The notes: generated by a model from the letters alone, not told the origin. Positions 35,578 to 45,890 are shown, counted from the first letter of the stretch. The stretch: 64,000 nt of DNA from Mesorhizobium atlanticum (GCF_003289965.1 NZ_QMBQ01000004.1:62001-126000); one strand, 5' to 3'. Numbers and translations are program-made.

Positions 35578-37374
35578 CTAGAACGCTTCCGCCGGCAGCG
35601 CCATCAGCGTGTCTGCGCCGCTGGAAATGCGGGCAAGCCGCGTCGCCGTTTCCGGCATGATGCGCTCCATGAAGAAGCGCGCCGTCGTGAGCTTGGTGTC
35701 GTAGAACGCGCCGGCGCCATTGGCGCCCTCCGCGAGCTTCGTCTGCGCGGATTTCGCCATCTGCGCCCACATATAGCCCAGCGCCACAAGGCCGAAGAGA
35801 TGCATATAGTCGGTCGAGGCGGCACCCGCATTGTCGGGCTTGGCCATGGCGTTCTGCACCAGCCACATGGTAGCGGCCTGCAGGTCGTTAAGGCCCTTCT
35901 TCAGGGCCTTGGTGAAGGGCGCCATCTTCTCATCGGCACGGTTCTCCTCGCAGAACTCGCCGACTTCCTTGAAGAAGGCCTGCACGGCGCGGCCGCCATT
36001 CTGCGCCAGCTTGCGGCCGACGAGGTCGAGCGCCTGGATACCGTTGGCGCCTTCATAGATCATGGCGATGCGGGCATCGCGCACGAACTGGCTCATGCCA
36101 TGTTCTTCGATATAGCCGTGGCCGCCGAACACCTGCTGCGCCATCACGGCATGATCGAATCCCTTGTCGGTGAGCACGCCCTTCACCACCGGCGTCATCA
36201 GCCCGGTGTAGTCGTCGGCGGCCTGGCGGTCCTTGTCGTCACCGGAACGATGCGCGACGTCGGACTTGATGGCGGTCCAGAGCGCCAGCGCGCGACCGGC
36301 CTCGTTATAGGCCTTCATGGTCATCAGCGAGCGGCGGATGTCCGGGTGAACGATGATCGGGTCGGCCTTCTTGTCCGGCGCCTTGGCGCCCGACAGCGAG
36401 CGCCCCTGCAGCCGATCCTTGGCGTAGGAGACCGCGTTCTGGTACGCGATCTCGGAGACCGAAAGACCCTGCAGGCCGACACCGAGGCGGGCCTCGTTCA
36501 TCATCGTGAACATGGCCTTCAGGCCGCCGTTCAATTCGCCGAGCAGCGTGCCCTCGGCCTCGTCATAGTTCATGACGCAGGTCGAGTTGCCGTGGATGCC
36601 CATCTTCTCCTCGATCGAGCCGCAGGAGAGCGTGTTGCGCTCGCCGGGGTTGCCCGCGGCATCGAGCTTGAACTTCGGCACGATGAACAGCGAGATGCCC
36701 TTCACACCTTCCGGCGCGCCTTCGACGCGGGCCAGCACCAAATGGACGATGTTTTCCGACATGTCGTGCTCGCCGGCGGAGATGAATATCTTTTGGCCGG
36801 AAATCCTGTAAGTGCCGTCGCCGTTGGGAGCCGCCTTGGTGCGCAGCAGGCCGAGGTCGGTGCCGCAATGCGGCTCGGTGAGGTTCATAGTGCCGGTCCA
36901 GCCGCCCTCGATCAGCCTCGGCAGCCAGGTGGCCTTCTGCTCGTCCGTGCCATGGGTGACGATGGCAGCGATCGCGCCCTGCGTCAGGCCGGGATACATC
37001 ATCAGCGCCATGTTGGCCGAGATCATGTATTCGGAGACGGCGGTGTGGACCGCATAGGGCAGACCCTGGCCACCGAACTCGGCAGGTGCGGCAAGCCCCA
37101 TCCAGCCGCCCTCGCGATACTGGTCATAAGCGTCCTTGAAGCCCTTCGGCGTCGTTACTGAGCCATCGTCATGGCGCACGCAACCTTCCATGTCGCCGAT
37201 CCGGTTCAGCGGATGCATGACGTTCTCGGCGAGCTTGGCGCCTTCGGCGAGGATCGCCTCGACCACATCGGGCGTCGCATCCGAGAAGCCTGGAAGATTG
37301 GAATAGCGCTGATAGCCCAGCACGTCGTTGAGCACGAACAGCGTGTCCTGGATCGGCGCCCTGTAGATCGTCAT
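35578..37374 (-). CDS. Long acyl-CoA dehydrogenase (598 residues, FadE5-like)
   Basis: 598 residues from ATG 37374; an open upstream extension to 37464 is not homologous. It has an extra N-terminal region ([20 protein letters not shown]) and an extra C-terminal helical domain, as in FadE5 and DmdC-like dehydrogenases. Core motifs are [40 protein letters not shown] and [20 protein letters not shown], with [13 protein letters not shown]. It is the first gene of the operon. The perfect dyad at 37468-37489, 94 bases before its start, likely binds the divergently named MerR regulator encoded just upstream. Confidence 0.93.
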   Translation of the reverse strand: MTIYRAPIQDTLFVLNDVLGYQRYSNLPGFSDATPDVVEAILAEGAKLAENVMHPLNRIGDMEGCVRHDDGSVTTPKGFKDAYDQYREGGWMGLAAPAEFGGQGLPYAVHTAVSEYMISANMALMMYPGLTQGAIAAIVTHGTDEQKATWLPRLIEGGWTGTMNLTEPHCGTDLGLLRTKAAPNGDGTYRISGQKIFISAGEHDMSENIVHLVLARVEGAPEGVKGISLFIVPKFKLDAAGNPGERNTLSCGSIEEKMGIHGNSTCVMNYDEAEGTLLGELNGGLKAMFTMMNEARLGVGLQGLSVSEIAYQNAVSYAKDRLQGRSLSGAKAPDKKADPIIVHPDIRRSLMTMKAYNEAGRALALWTAIKSDVAHRSGDDKDRQAADDYTGLMTPVVKGVLTDKGFDHAVMAQQVFGGHGYIEEHGMSQFVRDARIAMIYEGANGIQALDLVGRKLAQNGGRAVQAFFKEVGEFCEENRADEKMAPFTKALKKGLNDLQAATMWLVQNAMAKPDNAGAASTDYMHLFGLVALGYMWAQMAKSAQTKLAEGANGAGAFYDTKLTTARFFMERIMPETATRLARISSGADTLMALPAEAF

Positions 37375-37467
37375 GCCTTCCTCCACCCTTGCAGTCCTGG
37401 CCGGCCGGCAAGTTGCCTGTCTCGGACAGGGAGGCCGGGCCAATTGTCGACGTCCCGATAGCAAATA

Positions 37468-37489
37468 TTGACGTTTGCGTAAACGTCAA
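37468..37489. promoter_or_regulatory. Operator for the MerR-type regulator before the fad operon
   Basis: TTGACGTTT (37468-37476) and AAACGTCAA (37481-37489) are perfect reverse complements with a four-base spacer. A related motif, TTTTACGTTTACGTCAA, occurs before the merR gene at 38188-38204. Both resemble the LiuR/MerR-family consensus in fatty acid or branched-chain amino acid breakdown, recalled from memory. Confidence 0.65.
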
Positions 37490-37536
37490 CTTCGTCGCAG
37501 CCAAAAATTTTTGTGAGCGTCCGGCAGTGTGACGAC

Positions 37537-37569
37537 AAAAAAGCCGCGCGGCTATAGCCACGCGGCTTT
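37537..37569 (-). terminator. merR terminator
   Basis: AAAGCCGCG (37540-37548) and CGCGGCTTT (37561-37569) form the outer stem; GGC-TATA-GCC closes the inner stem. On the minus strand the hairpin is followed by a T run (37542-37537). It isolates merR from the fad operon, which therefore uses its own promoter. Confidence 0.8.
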
Positions 37570-37601
37570 GTATGTCCGGGGTATTTCCTCAGAGCTGGCG
37601 A

Positions 37602-38066
37602 TCAGCCGGCCGCGCTGGCCTGCGGCGCCGCGGTGCGCTCGACGAGCATCTGACGCACGACGGACATCGACTTGCTCAGCTCGCCGATGGCATCGTCGAT
37701 CAGCGCCCGCTGCTTCTGCAGGCGGGCGAGCTGCTTCTCCGACTTGTCCAGCGCCAGCCGCAGTTGCTTGGTGTTGGTGCCGGTCGGATCGTAGAGATCC
37801 ATCATCTGCTTGACGTCGCGCAGCGAGAACCCAACCTTGCGGCCGAGCAGGATCAGCTTCAGCCGAGCCTTGTCGCGGCGCGTATAGAGTCGGGTCGAGC
37901 CGTCGCGATGCGGATTGAGGAGGCCCTTGTCTTCATAGAAACGCAGCGTGCGCAGCGTCACGCCGTATTTCTTGGCCATCTCGCCGATGCGGACGAATTC
38001 CTCGCCGGCTTCGGCCGGTATGTCATTGGTATTGGCCGCGGCTTCGCCGGGCGAAACGAGTTTCAT
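37602..38066 (-). CDS. MerR-type regulator of acyl-CoA catabolism (LiuR/PsrA-like role)
   Basis: 154 residues from ATG 38066; an ATG at 38108 would extend it. The HTH is FVRIGEMAKKYGVTLRTLRF then YEDKGLLNPHRDGSTRLYTR, the MerR signature, followed by a coiled-coil dimerisation helix (ALDKSEKQLARLQKQRALID). No metal-binding Cys is present, so it senses an organic ligand such as an acyl-CoA. The matching dyads before its own gene and before the fad operon support autoregulation and control of the operon. Regulators of this type (LiuR) act on branched-chain or fatty acid catabolism. Confidence 0.85.
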   Translation of the reverse strand: MKLVSPGEAAANTNDIPAEAGEEFVRIGEMAKKYGVTLRTLRFYEDKGLLNPHRDGSTRLYTRRDKARLKLILLGRKVGFSLRDVKQMMDLYDPTGTNTKQLRLALDKSEKQLARLQKQRALIDDAIGELSKSMSVVRQMLVERTAAPQASAAG

Positions 38067-38187
38067 GGTCACTGGCTTTCCCCTGGTGGCGTCGCGGTCG
38101 CGGACCAAGCGTCGCCTGAGTGGAAGCGGGGGCGTGCTTCCAATCGTGGTTGCAACAAATCAATCGCAAGAGGCACGGCTTCGCACC

Positions 38188-38204
38188 TTTTACGTTTACG
38201 TCAA
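38188..38204. promoter_or_regulatory. MerR-type operator upstream of merR
   Basis: TTTTACGTTTACGTCAA shares TTGACGT and ACGT spacing with the dyad at 37468-37489. It lies 122 bases before the merR start. The rest of the 461-base gap 38067-38527 before podJ contains TTAAGCTTGGTTAAC at 38311-38325 and no recognisable gene. Confidence 0.55.
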
Positions 38205-38527
38205 TCCTATACCGACAGCCGCAAGGTGACGCAAGGGCGTTGTCGGATCCGACCTTTATGCCGCACCCAGGTGCCGGCTCGTCAGGCGGCTCACGATTAT
38301 ACGCGTCTTCTTAAGCTTGGTTAACGCCTTGTTTACCACGTTGGGCGAAATGTGCGCATGTCGGTCACCCGTGGTTATCCTGTAGCGAATTTTTCACGGT
38401 TTTCGAAGCGCGGGTAAAACCCGGGAAGCTCGCCTTCCTCCGCAGCAAAACCGCTCGGCTCGCTTCGTACCCGGCAAGCTACTGGGAAACCGGTCTTTGG
38501 CCGGCCACTCTGAACACGGGCGCATCG

Positions 38528-41500
38528 ATGAACAGCAAGCGGTCCTATCTCGATACACTCAACGCCGGCAGGCAGCGCCGGCCGCACGCCTCGCTCGAAG
38601 AACTGAACCGCTCGCTCGAAACGCTGGAGCAGCGGCTGGAGCGGACGCGCGCCGACTTGCCCGACCGCCCCGACCCGCGGCGACCGACCACCGAGCCGCG
38701 TTACCCAAGCGCGCAGCCCTACGGCCAGGCGCCGCGCTGGTATGAGGATCCCTATTCCGCGCAAAGGCCCCTGGACCGTGCGCCGCAGAATCCGGCGCCG
38801 CAGAGCCCGCGGCCGCAGGAGCGCGCGCCGCAGAACCCTGCGCCCGCCTATCAGGCGATCGCGCGCGACATCGACCGGGTCCGCGGCCAGGAAGACAGCG
38901 TCGCGATGGTCGGCAAGATCGCGGTCGAACTGCGCGGTCTGCGGGAGGAACTGCGCCACCAGATGACGGCCGGCCTGCAGCGCGAGTTCGAAGCGTTCCG
39001 CCAGGATATCGACCGTGCCCTGCAGGCCAACAGCCAGCGCGACGCGATGCCCGACAAGAGCAGCGCCGAGCTCGGCCTCGAATTCGAGCGGCTTTCGGGA
39101 GCCATCCAGTCGCTCGCCGAAAAAAGCGACGACCGCAGCGTCAATCTGCTGCGGCTGGAACTGGAACAGGTGAAGGGCGCGCTGGACACGCTGGCGCGCG
39201 AGGAAAGCGTGCAGAAGGTCGACCGCCGCTGGGACGATTTCGACCGCCGCTGGAGTGCCTTCGAGGACCGCGTCGACGCCGACCAGCGCAAGCGCGCCGA
39301 AGGCCCGAGCCTCTCGGTGCTGACCGACCGGCTCGAGCAGATCAGCAGCGCCGTCAACAGCCTGCCGGAATCGCTTTCGCTGCGCTCGCTGGAAGAAAAG
39401 GTGCGCACGCTTGCCGGCGCGGTCGACCGTTTTGCCGGCCAGCAGACCGCGCGCGGGGGCGAAACGCTGGCGATGATCGACGAGCGGCTGGATGAGATTT
39501 CCCGCGCCATCGTTGCATCGACCGTGGCCGCGCAGGCGAATGCTTTCGATCCCGAGACCTTCGGCCGGATCGAGAAGCGCATTGCCTCGCTGGCGGTGCA
39601 GATCGAAGAGGTCGCGCAGTCGCGGCCCGGCGCCGAGGTCATCGATCGCCTCAATCTTCTCACCAGCCGGGTGGACCAGCTGACCGGCCGCGCCGACCTG
39701 CCGGAACAGGCCATGGAGCGGCTGGGCAAGCAGATCGCTTCCATCACCGACAAGATGGACCGCGCGCCGGCCATGCCCGACGCGGACCAGATATTTCAGG
39801 GCCTTGAGCAGCGCTTCGACGCGCTGTCGAGCCTGCTCGAGCGCCGCCAGGGAGACGCAATCGAACAAAGCAATGCATTGTTCCACGATCTCGAGCGTCG
39901 ACTGGACGAGGTTGCGAACAGGCTAGACCAGCGCATGCGCCAGGACGACAGCGCCGGCATCATGGAAGCGATCGACGCCCGCTTCACCGCTTTGGCCAAG
40001 CGCATCGAAACGCGTGCGCCGGATCCCGCCAACGACATGGCGATCCGCGGGCTGGAAAGCCGGCTCGAGGACATTTCCAGCCGGCTGGAATCGTCCGCGC
40101 AGCAGGTCGCCGGCATCGATCCGGCCCTGATCCGCAGCCTGGAAGCGCAGGTCGCCGGCCTGTCGGCGCATCTTTCCAAGCCCGGCACGCCGCTGCCCGA
40201 ATTCGAAGACATCAGCCCGCGCCTTAACGAGATCGAGAAGTCACTGGCCGGCACGCGCGACTCGATCCTGAGCGTGGCGCGCGAGGCGGCCGAGAGCGCC
40301 GTCAAGTCGCTCGCCGAGTCGACGTCCAGCACGGCCCAGACCAACGCGACCGCCGTTGCCGGCCTCGCCCAGGACCTGAAGACGCTCGAAGCGCTCACCC
40401 GCCGCTCCGACGAACGCAATTCGCGGACTTTCGAGGCAATCCACGACACGCTGCTCAAGATCGTCGACAGGCTTGGCTCGCTGGAGGCGACCGAGACCAG
40501 CGAAGCGGTCAGCGAGCTGATCGATCCGCAACCGGCCGGCAAGCGTGGCGGCCGCGGCGGCAAGATCGCGGTGCAAGACGCGCCTTCAATGGATATCGAT
40601 CAGCCGCTGCCGCTCACCGGAGACATGGGCAGCCTTGAAGGCCGCGCCGCGGCGATCATGCGCGACGAGCCGAGCGCGCCACTCACGCCTGCCGAGGCAG
40701 CAGCGGCGGCGGCCATGGCAGCGCTCGGACCGGATGCGATCGGCGACAAGAGCGAGGCGGCCGGCCGCAGGAAATCCATATTCGGCGGCCTGGCGCGCGC
40801 TTTCAAAGGCAAGAAGGATGCGGACACGCAGCCGCTTGCCGGCTCGGCACCGGTCGGCGACGTGCCAAGCGTCGACATCGACGAACCGCTCGACCCCAAG
40901 GCCGCAAACCGGCCCTTGGAACCCGGCTCCGGCGCGCCGGACCTCAACGCCATCATGAAGCGCGTGCGCGACGAGCGCGGCGGTCAGCCGGCCCGGCGCA
41001 CCGACAGCGATGCCGCGAAGTCGGATTTCATCGCGGCGGCCCGGCGTGCCGCCCAGGCGGCGGCGGCGGAAGCCGATACGCTGAAGCGGCAATCGACGAT
41101 GACCGGTCCAGTGAAGGCGCTGAGGATCGGCGACCTGCTCAAGGCGCGGCGCAAGCCGATCCTGATGGCGGCGGCGGCGATCATGATGGCGCTGGCCGGC
41201 CTGCAGTTGGGCAAGGCGTTCCTGTCCGATCCGGTCGAAGTGGCCAACAACCAGCCCGCGCCGATCGTCTCGACGCAGACGGTCGATACGGCTTCGCTCA
41301 ATGCAGCAGCCGCGCCGAAAGCCGACGCCTCGAAGATCGACACGGGCGCCGCGCATGCTGAAAGCGCTCCGGCCCGGCCCGTCCGGCAGGCCGAGCCCGT
41401 CCAAGACGCGGCACCGGCCGCTTCCATCGCCTCGAGTCCCGAAAATGCCGCCGCCATGCCGGCCGGACCCGCGCCGGCAGCGCTTGCGACGCCTGCCGAG

Positions 41501-42565
41501 CCGACGCCGATGGCTTCGGCAACGCCGTCGGAACCCGCCGCCGCGGCTGCCACCGCGACGGACACGGATGGCCACACGCAGCCGATGGCCAAGGAACAGG
41601 CGACGGTCACTCCGGCAGCCGACGGCGCCGCGTCCAGCGCGCCGGCGGCAACCTCCGCCGACACGACAGGCGCCGTGCCGCCGGCAGCAAGCCAGACGGC
41701 AGCGGCCAAATTCGACATTCCTTCCGAAATCGGCCCGGTGGCGCTGCATGACGCCGCCGCCGGCGGCGACGCCAAGGCGCTGTTCGAGGTCGGCTCGCGC
41801 TACGCGGAATCGCGCGGCGTGAAGGAAGACATGAAGGCCGCCGCCAAATGGTACGAGCAGTCGGCCGAGCTCGGCTTCGCGCCGGCCGAATACCGCATCG
41901 GCAATTTCTACGAAAAGGGCATCGGCGTCGCGCGCGACATCAAGAAGGCCAAGACCTACTACCAGCTCGCCGCCGAACAGGGCAACGCCAGCGCCATGCA
42001 CAATCTGGCGGTGCTGTTCGCCATGGCGGCGGACGGGGTGACCGACAATGAATCGGCGGCGCACTGGTTCCAGGAAGCCGCCGACCTCGGCGTCAAGGAC
42101 AGCCAGTTCAACCTCGGCATCCTGGCGGCCAAGGGCGTCGGCATGAAGCAGAACCTGGAAGAGTCCTACAAGTGGTTCGCGCTGGTCGCCAAGACCGGCG
42201 ACAAGGACGCCGCCGCCAAGCGCGACGAGATCGCCAATGCGCTGCGGCCCGAGCAGCTCGAGCGGGCGCGGGCCGCCGCGGAACTGTGGAAGGCCAAGCC
42301 GCTCAACGCCGCAGCCAACTCGGCCGACATTCCGGAATCCTGGCAGGACAGCACGCCACAGACCACCGCCGGCATCGACATGAAGAAGGCGGTGAAGAAC
42401 ATCCAGCTGATCCTCAACAAGAACGGCTACGATGCCGGCGGCGCCGACGGCGTGATGGGCGGCAAGACCAAGAACGCCATCATGGCGTTCCAGACCGACA
42501 ACAAGATGACGCCGACCGGCGAGATCGACGCGCCGCTGGTCAAGGCGCTGTTGGCGAAGAAATAA
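38528..42565 (+). CDS. podJ: PodJ-like polar organising protein (coiled coil, TM, Sel1, PG-binding)
   Basis: 1345 residues. The cytoplasmic part (about 1-870) is mostly coiled coil with repeated heptads (LEELNRSLETLEQRLERTR, LSDRLEQISS-like, QRFDALSSLLERRQGD). A single membrane segment lies near residues 876-897 (ILMAAAAIMMALAGLQLGKA). A Pro/Ala-rich linker is followed by Sel1/TPR repeats (about 1065-1230: KAAAKWYEQSAELGFAPAEY, AKTYYQLAAEQGNASAMHNL, SYKWFALVAKTGD) and a peptidoglycan-binding domain at the C-terminus (about 1284-1345, GYDAGGADGVMGGKTKNAI). This order equals that of PodJ in Caulobacter and Agrobacterium, which organises the pole and links it to cell division and pili. PodJ assignment is by architecture. 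Confidence 0.75.
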   Translation: MNSKRSYLDTLNAGRQRRPHASLEELNRSLETLEQRLERTRADLPDRPDPRRPTTEPRYPSAQPYGQAPRWYEDPYSAQRPLDRAPQNPAPQSPRPQERAPQNPAPAYQAIARDIDRVRGQEDSVAMVGKIAVELRGLREELRHQMTAGLQREFEAFRQDIDRALQANSQRDAMPDKSSAELGLEFERLSGAIQSLAEKSDDRSVNLLRLELEQVKGALDTLAREESVQKVDRRWDDFDRRWSAFEDRVDADQRKRAEGPSLSVLTDRLEQISSAVNSLPESLSLRSLEEKVRTLAGAVDRFAGQQTARGGETLAMIDERLDEISRAIVASTVAAQANAFDPETFGRIEKRIASLAVQIEEVAQSRPGAEVIDRLNLLTSRVDQLTGRADLPEQAMERLGKQIASITDKMDRAPAMPDADQIFQGLEQRFDALSSLLERRQGDAIEQSNALFHDLERRLDEVANRLDQRMRQDDSAGIMEAIDARFTALAKRIETRAPDPANDMAIRGLESRLEDISSRLESSAQQVAGIDPALIRSLEAQVAGLSAHLSKPGTPLPEFEDISPRLNEIEKSLAGTRDSILSVAREAAESAVKSLAESTSSTAQTNATAVAGLAQDLKTLEALTRRSDERNSRTFEAIHDTLLKIVDRLGSLEATETSEAVSELIDPQPAGKRGGRGGKIAVQDAPSMDIDQPLPLTGDMGSLEGRAAAIMRDEPSAPLTPAEAAAAAAMAALGPDAIGDKSEAAGRRKSIFGGLARAFKGKKDADTQPLAGSAPVGDVPSVDIDEPLDPKAANRPLEPGSGAPDLNAIMKRVRDERGGQPARRTDSDAAKSDFIAAARRAAQAAAAEADTLKRQSTMTGPVKALRIGDLLKARRKPILMAAAAIMMALAGLQLGKAFLSDPVEVANNQPAPIVSTQTVDTASLNAAAAPKADASKIDTGAAHAESAPARPVRQAEPVQDAAPAASIASSPENAAAMPAGPAPAALATPAEPTPMASATPSEPAAAAATATDTDGHTQPMAKEQATVTPAADGAASSAPAATSADTTGAVPPAASQTAAAKFDIPSEIGPVALHDAAAGGDAKALFEVGSRYAESRGVKEDMKAAAKWYEQSAELGFAPAEYRIGNFYEKGIGVARDIKKAKTYYQLAAEQGNASAMHNLAVLFAMAADGVTDNESAAHWFQEAADLGVKDSQFNLGILAAKGVGMKQNLEESYKWFALVAKTGDKDAAAKRDEIANALRPEQLERARAAAELWKAKPLNAAANSADIPESWQDSTPQTTAGIDMKKAVKNIQLILNKNGYDAGGADGVMGGKTKNAIMAFQTDNKMTPTGEIDAPLVKALLAKK

Positions 42566-42755
42566 CGGCAGCGCGTCGCATACGCGACGCCCTGCCACAC
42601 ATTTGCCTGTTAACTGATTGAGATGGTTTTTGTTTCGACGCGGCGGCGGGGTTTGCCCCTGCCGCCGCATCGGCGCAAGAAAAAATTGGCTTTTCGGTGC
42701 GAAACTGCCGGGGACGTCGGCGTTCGCCGACAAGCAAACTGATCGAGACAGACGG

Positions 42756-43679
42756 GTGGGCATCTATCTCCCGATCGCGGAAATTTCCGTCAACGTCTTC
42801 GTGCTGCTGGCGATGGGCGCGGCGGTGGGTTTCCTGTCGGGCATGTTCGGGGTTGGCGGCGGCTTTCTGATCACGCCGCTTTTGATCTTCTACAACATCC
42901 CGCCGGCGATCGCGGTGGCCACCGGCGCAAACCAGGTCATCGCCTCCTCCTTCTCCGGCGCGCTTTCGCATTTCAAGCGCGGCACGCTCGACTTCAAGCT
43001 GGGCGGCGTGCTGCTGGCCGGCGGCATCGTCGGCTCGACGGCCGGCATCTACGTCTTTGCGCTGTTGCGCCGGCTCGGCCAGTTGGACCTTTTCATCTCG
43101 CTGCTCTACGTGGTGTTGCTCGGCACCGTCGGCGGACTGATGCTGGTGGAAAGCGTCAATGCGCTGCGCGCCAGCCGCAGCGGCGCAGCGCCGGTGCTTA
43201 AGAAATCCGGCCAGCACAACTGGATCCACCGGCTGCCGTTCAAGATGCGCTTCCGCGCCTCGAAGCTGTTCGTCAGCGTCATCCCGGTGCTCGGGCTGGG
43301 CGCCGGGATCGGCTTCCTGTCGTCGATCATGGGCGTCGGCGGCGGCTTCATCATGGTGCCGGCGCTGATCTACCTGCTCAAGGTGCCGACCAATGTCGTC
43401 ATCGGCACCTCGCTGTTCCAGATCATCTTCACTTCGGCCTACACCACCCTGGTGCACGCCACGACCAACCAGACTGTCGACGTGATCCTGGCCTTCCTGC
43501 TGATGGCCGGCGGCGTCGCCGGCGCGCAATACGGCGCCAAGGCCGGCCAGCGGCTGCGCGGCGAGCAGTTGCGCGCGCTGCTGGCGATGCTGGTGCTGGC
43601 CGTTGCCATCCGCCTCGCCGTCGATCTCTTCGTGACGCCGCCCAATCTCTATTCGCTGTCCGCCGCGGGCCTCAACTGA
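42756..43679 (+). CDS. TauE/SafE family permease
   Basis: 307 residues from GTG 42756; upstream frame to 42618 lacks homology. There are about eight membrane segments. The repeats FLSGMFGVGGGFLITPLLIF and FLSSIMGVGGGFIMVPALIY are the duplicated TauE motif, each followed by ATGANQVIASSFSGALSHFK or GTSLFQIIFTSAYTTLVHAT. Members export sulfite, sulfoacetate or other organic anions. It overlaps the next gene by one base (TGATG), showing coupling. A SoeABC-like cluster 3.6 kb downstream makes sulfite a candidate, but the closer linkage is to the TIGR02186 protein. Confidence 0.88.
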   Translation: MGIYLPIAEISVNVFVLLAMGAAVGFLSGMFGVGGGFLITPLLIFYNIPPAIAVATGANQVIASSFSGALSHFKRGTLDFKLGGVLLAGGIVGSTAGIYVFALLRRLGQLDLFISLLYVVLLGTVGGLMLVESVNALRASRSGAAPVLKKSGQHNWIHRLPFKMRFRASKLFVSVIPVLGLGAGIGFLSSIMGVGGGFIMVPALIYLLKVPTNVVIGTSLFQIIFTSAYTTLVHATTNQTVDVILAFLLMAGGVAGAQYGAKAGQRLRGEQLRALLAMLVLAVAIRLAVDLFVTPPNLYSLSAAGLN

Positions 43680-44470
43680 TGGCGGGATTGAGAGCGTTTG
43701 CAGCCGCCGTCCCGTTGTCGATGCTCTTCGCCCTTTCCCCGGCGACGGCGCAGACGCCGCCCGCCGAAAGCATCCAGATCGGCCTTTCGACCGACGCCAT
43801 TTCCATTACGGCGGGCTTCTCCGGCGCCGACCTGACGATCTTCGGATCGCTGGAAAACCCCGATCCGCTGGTCGCGCGCCAGGGACGCTACGACGTGGTC
43901 GTCGTGCTCGAAGGACCGCCACGACCCGTGGTCGTCCGGCGCAAGGACCGCGTGCTGGGCGTCTGGATCAACTTGGACTCGGAGACGTTCGAGAACGTGC
44001 CGGTCTCCTATTCCGTCGCGACGACGCGGCCGCTGCAGGACATCGCCGAGCCCGCCAAATACAAGCAGCTCTCGCTCGGCGCGCAGAACCTCTACCTGAA
44101 ACCCGCCGACGAGACCGACAGCCCAGCGACCATCGAGGAATTCACCGCCGCGCTTCGCGAGCGCAAGGCGGCGACGGGCCTCTACAGCGAAAATGTCGGC
44201 GGCGTGCAGTTCCTGTCGCAGAACCTGTTTCGCGCCACGGTGCGGCTCGCGCCCAACGTGCCTGTCGGAACCCACAAGGCCCGCGCCTTCCTGTTCAAGA
44301 GCGGCATGTTCGTCAAGGAAAGCTCGGCCCAGCTCGAAATCCGCAAGTCCGGTTTCGAGCAATCGGTCTTTCGCGTCGCGCATGACTATTCCTTCCTCTA
44401 CGGCGTGTTCGCCATATCGCTCGCCATGCTGACCGGCTGGCTGGGCCGGATCATCTTCCGCAAAGATTAG
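43679..44470 (+). CDS. TIGR02186-type conserved protein with membrane anchor
   Basis: 263 residues. An N-terminal signal peptide (about 1-25, SPATAQTPPAES) precedes a periplasmic beta-rich domain: IQIGLSTDAISITAGFSGAD, ARQGRYDVVVVLEGPPRPVV, LFRATVRLAPNVPVGTHKAR, AFLFKSGMFVKESSAQLEIR. A C-terminal membrane segment ends in GWLGRIIFRKD. It overlaps the TauE gene by one base. This pairing is conserved in alphaproteobacteria, so the protein may assist the TauE-type permease. Function unknown. Confidence 0.8.
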   Translation: MAGLRAFAAAVPLSMLFALSPATAQTPPAESIQIGLSTDAISITAGFSGADLTIFGSLENPDPLVARQGRYDVVVVLEGPPRPVVVRRKDRVLGVWINLDSETFENVPVSYSVATTRPLQDIAEPAKYKQLSLGAQNLYLKPADETDSPATIEEFTAALRERKAATGLYSENVGGVQFLSQNLFRATVRLAPNVPVGTHKARAFLFKSGMFVKESSAQLEIRKSGFEQSVFRVAHDYSFLYGVFAISLAMLTGWLGRIIFRKD

Positions 44471-44633
44471 AGCCGCAAAGGGTTTCCCTGCGGGCGATCA
44501 TGCGATAAACCGCCGCCTCCCAACCCAAGGGTAAACAAGCACAATCTGTTCGGCAGAGCGGTCCGGCCATCCGGACGACGGCGCGCTTGGCGTCTTCGGC
44601 AACCCTGCCACAAGGCAACGACAGGAGGCTGCG

Positions 44634-45890
44634 ATGCAATCGGCATTCGGCGGCATCGATTTCGGCACGTCCAATTCCACCGTGGGCGTGATCCGCGACG
44701 GCCGGGCGCGACTGGTGGCGTTGGAAGGCGAGCAACCCACCTTGCCCAGCGCCGTCTTCTTCAACTTCGAGGACGGCTACACCTATTTCGGCCGCCGCGC
44801 GATCAGCGACTATACCGACAGCATCGAAGGCCGGCTGATGCGCTCGCTGAAGAGCGTGCTCGGCAGCACGCTCGCCAACGAGAAGACGCGCATCAAGGCG
44901 CGCCAGATCGGCTTTATCGACATTGTCGGCATGTTCGTCGGCCATTTGAAGAAGCGCCTCGAAGAAGACGCCGGAGAGGCGGTCGAGAACGTGGTGCTGG
45001 GCCGGCCCGTGCAATTCGTCGACGACGACGCGGCCGCCGATGCGAAGGCGCAAGGCGAGTTGGAGAAGGCCGCCCGCGCACAAGGCTTCAAGCACATCGC
45101 CTTCCAGTTCGAGCCTATCGCGGCGGCGCTCGACTACGAGCAGAAGGTCACCCGCGAAGAGCTGGCGCTGATCGTCGACATGGGCGGCGGCACATCCGAC
45201 TTCTCGATCGTGCGGGTCTCGCCGGAACGCGCCCGCTCGACCGACCGCAAGGCGGATATCCTCGCCAATCGCGGCATCCATATCGGCGGCACCGATTTCG
45301 ACCGGCTGCTCAGCATCGCCCATGTCATGCCCGAGCTCGGCTACCTGACGCGGACCAAGGACCACAAACGCAACCTGCCGGCGGCCTATTTCATCGACCT
45401 CGCGACCTGGCAGCGCATCAACCTCGTCTACACCTCCAAGGCGATGACGGACCTGCGGCAGATCCGCTACGAGGCCGAGCGGGCCGACCTCGTCGACCGC
45501 TTCATCCATGTCGTCGAGCATCGCTACGGCCATGCGATGGCGGGCCTGGTCGAAAGGGCGAAGATCGCGCTCACCGACCAGCCTTCGGCCGAAGTGAAGG
45601 TGTCGCTGCCCGGCGCCCGCTTCGCGGGCGAGATCACGCGCGCGGGCCTCGAGGAGACCATCGCCGGCGACATCGAACGCGTGGCCGCGACGGTCAAGCA
45701 GACGATCGCCGACGCCGGCGTTCCAGCCTCCGCCATCACCGCCGTGTTCCTCACCGGAGGTTCGACCGCGATCCCGCTTGCCAAGCGGGAAATCCTGTCG
45801 CTGGTGCCGCAGGCGGCTGTCATCGAAGGCGACATGTTCGGCTCGGTCGGGCTCGGGCTGGCGCTCGACGCGCAGCGCAAGTACGCGTGA
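44634..45890 (+). CDS. Short Hsp70-family protein (YegD-like)
   Basis: 418 residues, only the ATPase domain. The phosphate-1 loop is FGGIDFGTSNSTVGV, phosphate-2 VDMGGGTSDFSIV, adenosine site FLTGGSTAIPL. It lacks the ~230-residue substrate-binding domain of DnaK. That, and IGGTDFDRLLSIAHVMPELG, places it with YegD. These are predicted chaperones of unknown clients in the cytoplasm. It is a single gene separated from the LysR gene by a palindromic element. Confidence 0.88.
   Translation: MQSAFGGIDFGTSNSTVGVIRDGRARLVALEGEQPTLPSAVFFNFEDGYTYFGRRAISDYTDSIEGRLMRSLKSVLGSTLANEKTRIKARQIGFIDIVGMFVGHLKKRLEEDAGEAVENVVLGRPVQFVDDDAAADAKAQGELEKAARAQGFKHIAFQFEPIAAALDYEQKVTREELALIVDMGGGTSDFSIVRVSPERARSTDRKADILANRGIHIGGTDFDRLLSIAHVMPELGYLTRTKDHKRNLPAAYFIDLATWQRINLVYTSKAMTDLRQIRYEAERADLVDRFIHVVEHRYGHAMAGLVERAKIALTDQPSAEVKVSLPGARFAGEITRAGLEETIAGDIERVAATVKQTIADAGVPASAITAVFLTGGSTAIPLAKREILSLVPQAAVIEGDMFGSVGLGLALDAQRKYA

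Noticed and set aside
38311..38325. CtrA-like site TTAAGCTTGGTTAAC before podJ
   Set aside because: Spacer is six, not seven bases; too weak to call as a site.
38375..39886. Long antisense frame opposite podJ
   Set aside because: High-GC antisense shadow; no homology and no ribosome binding site.
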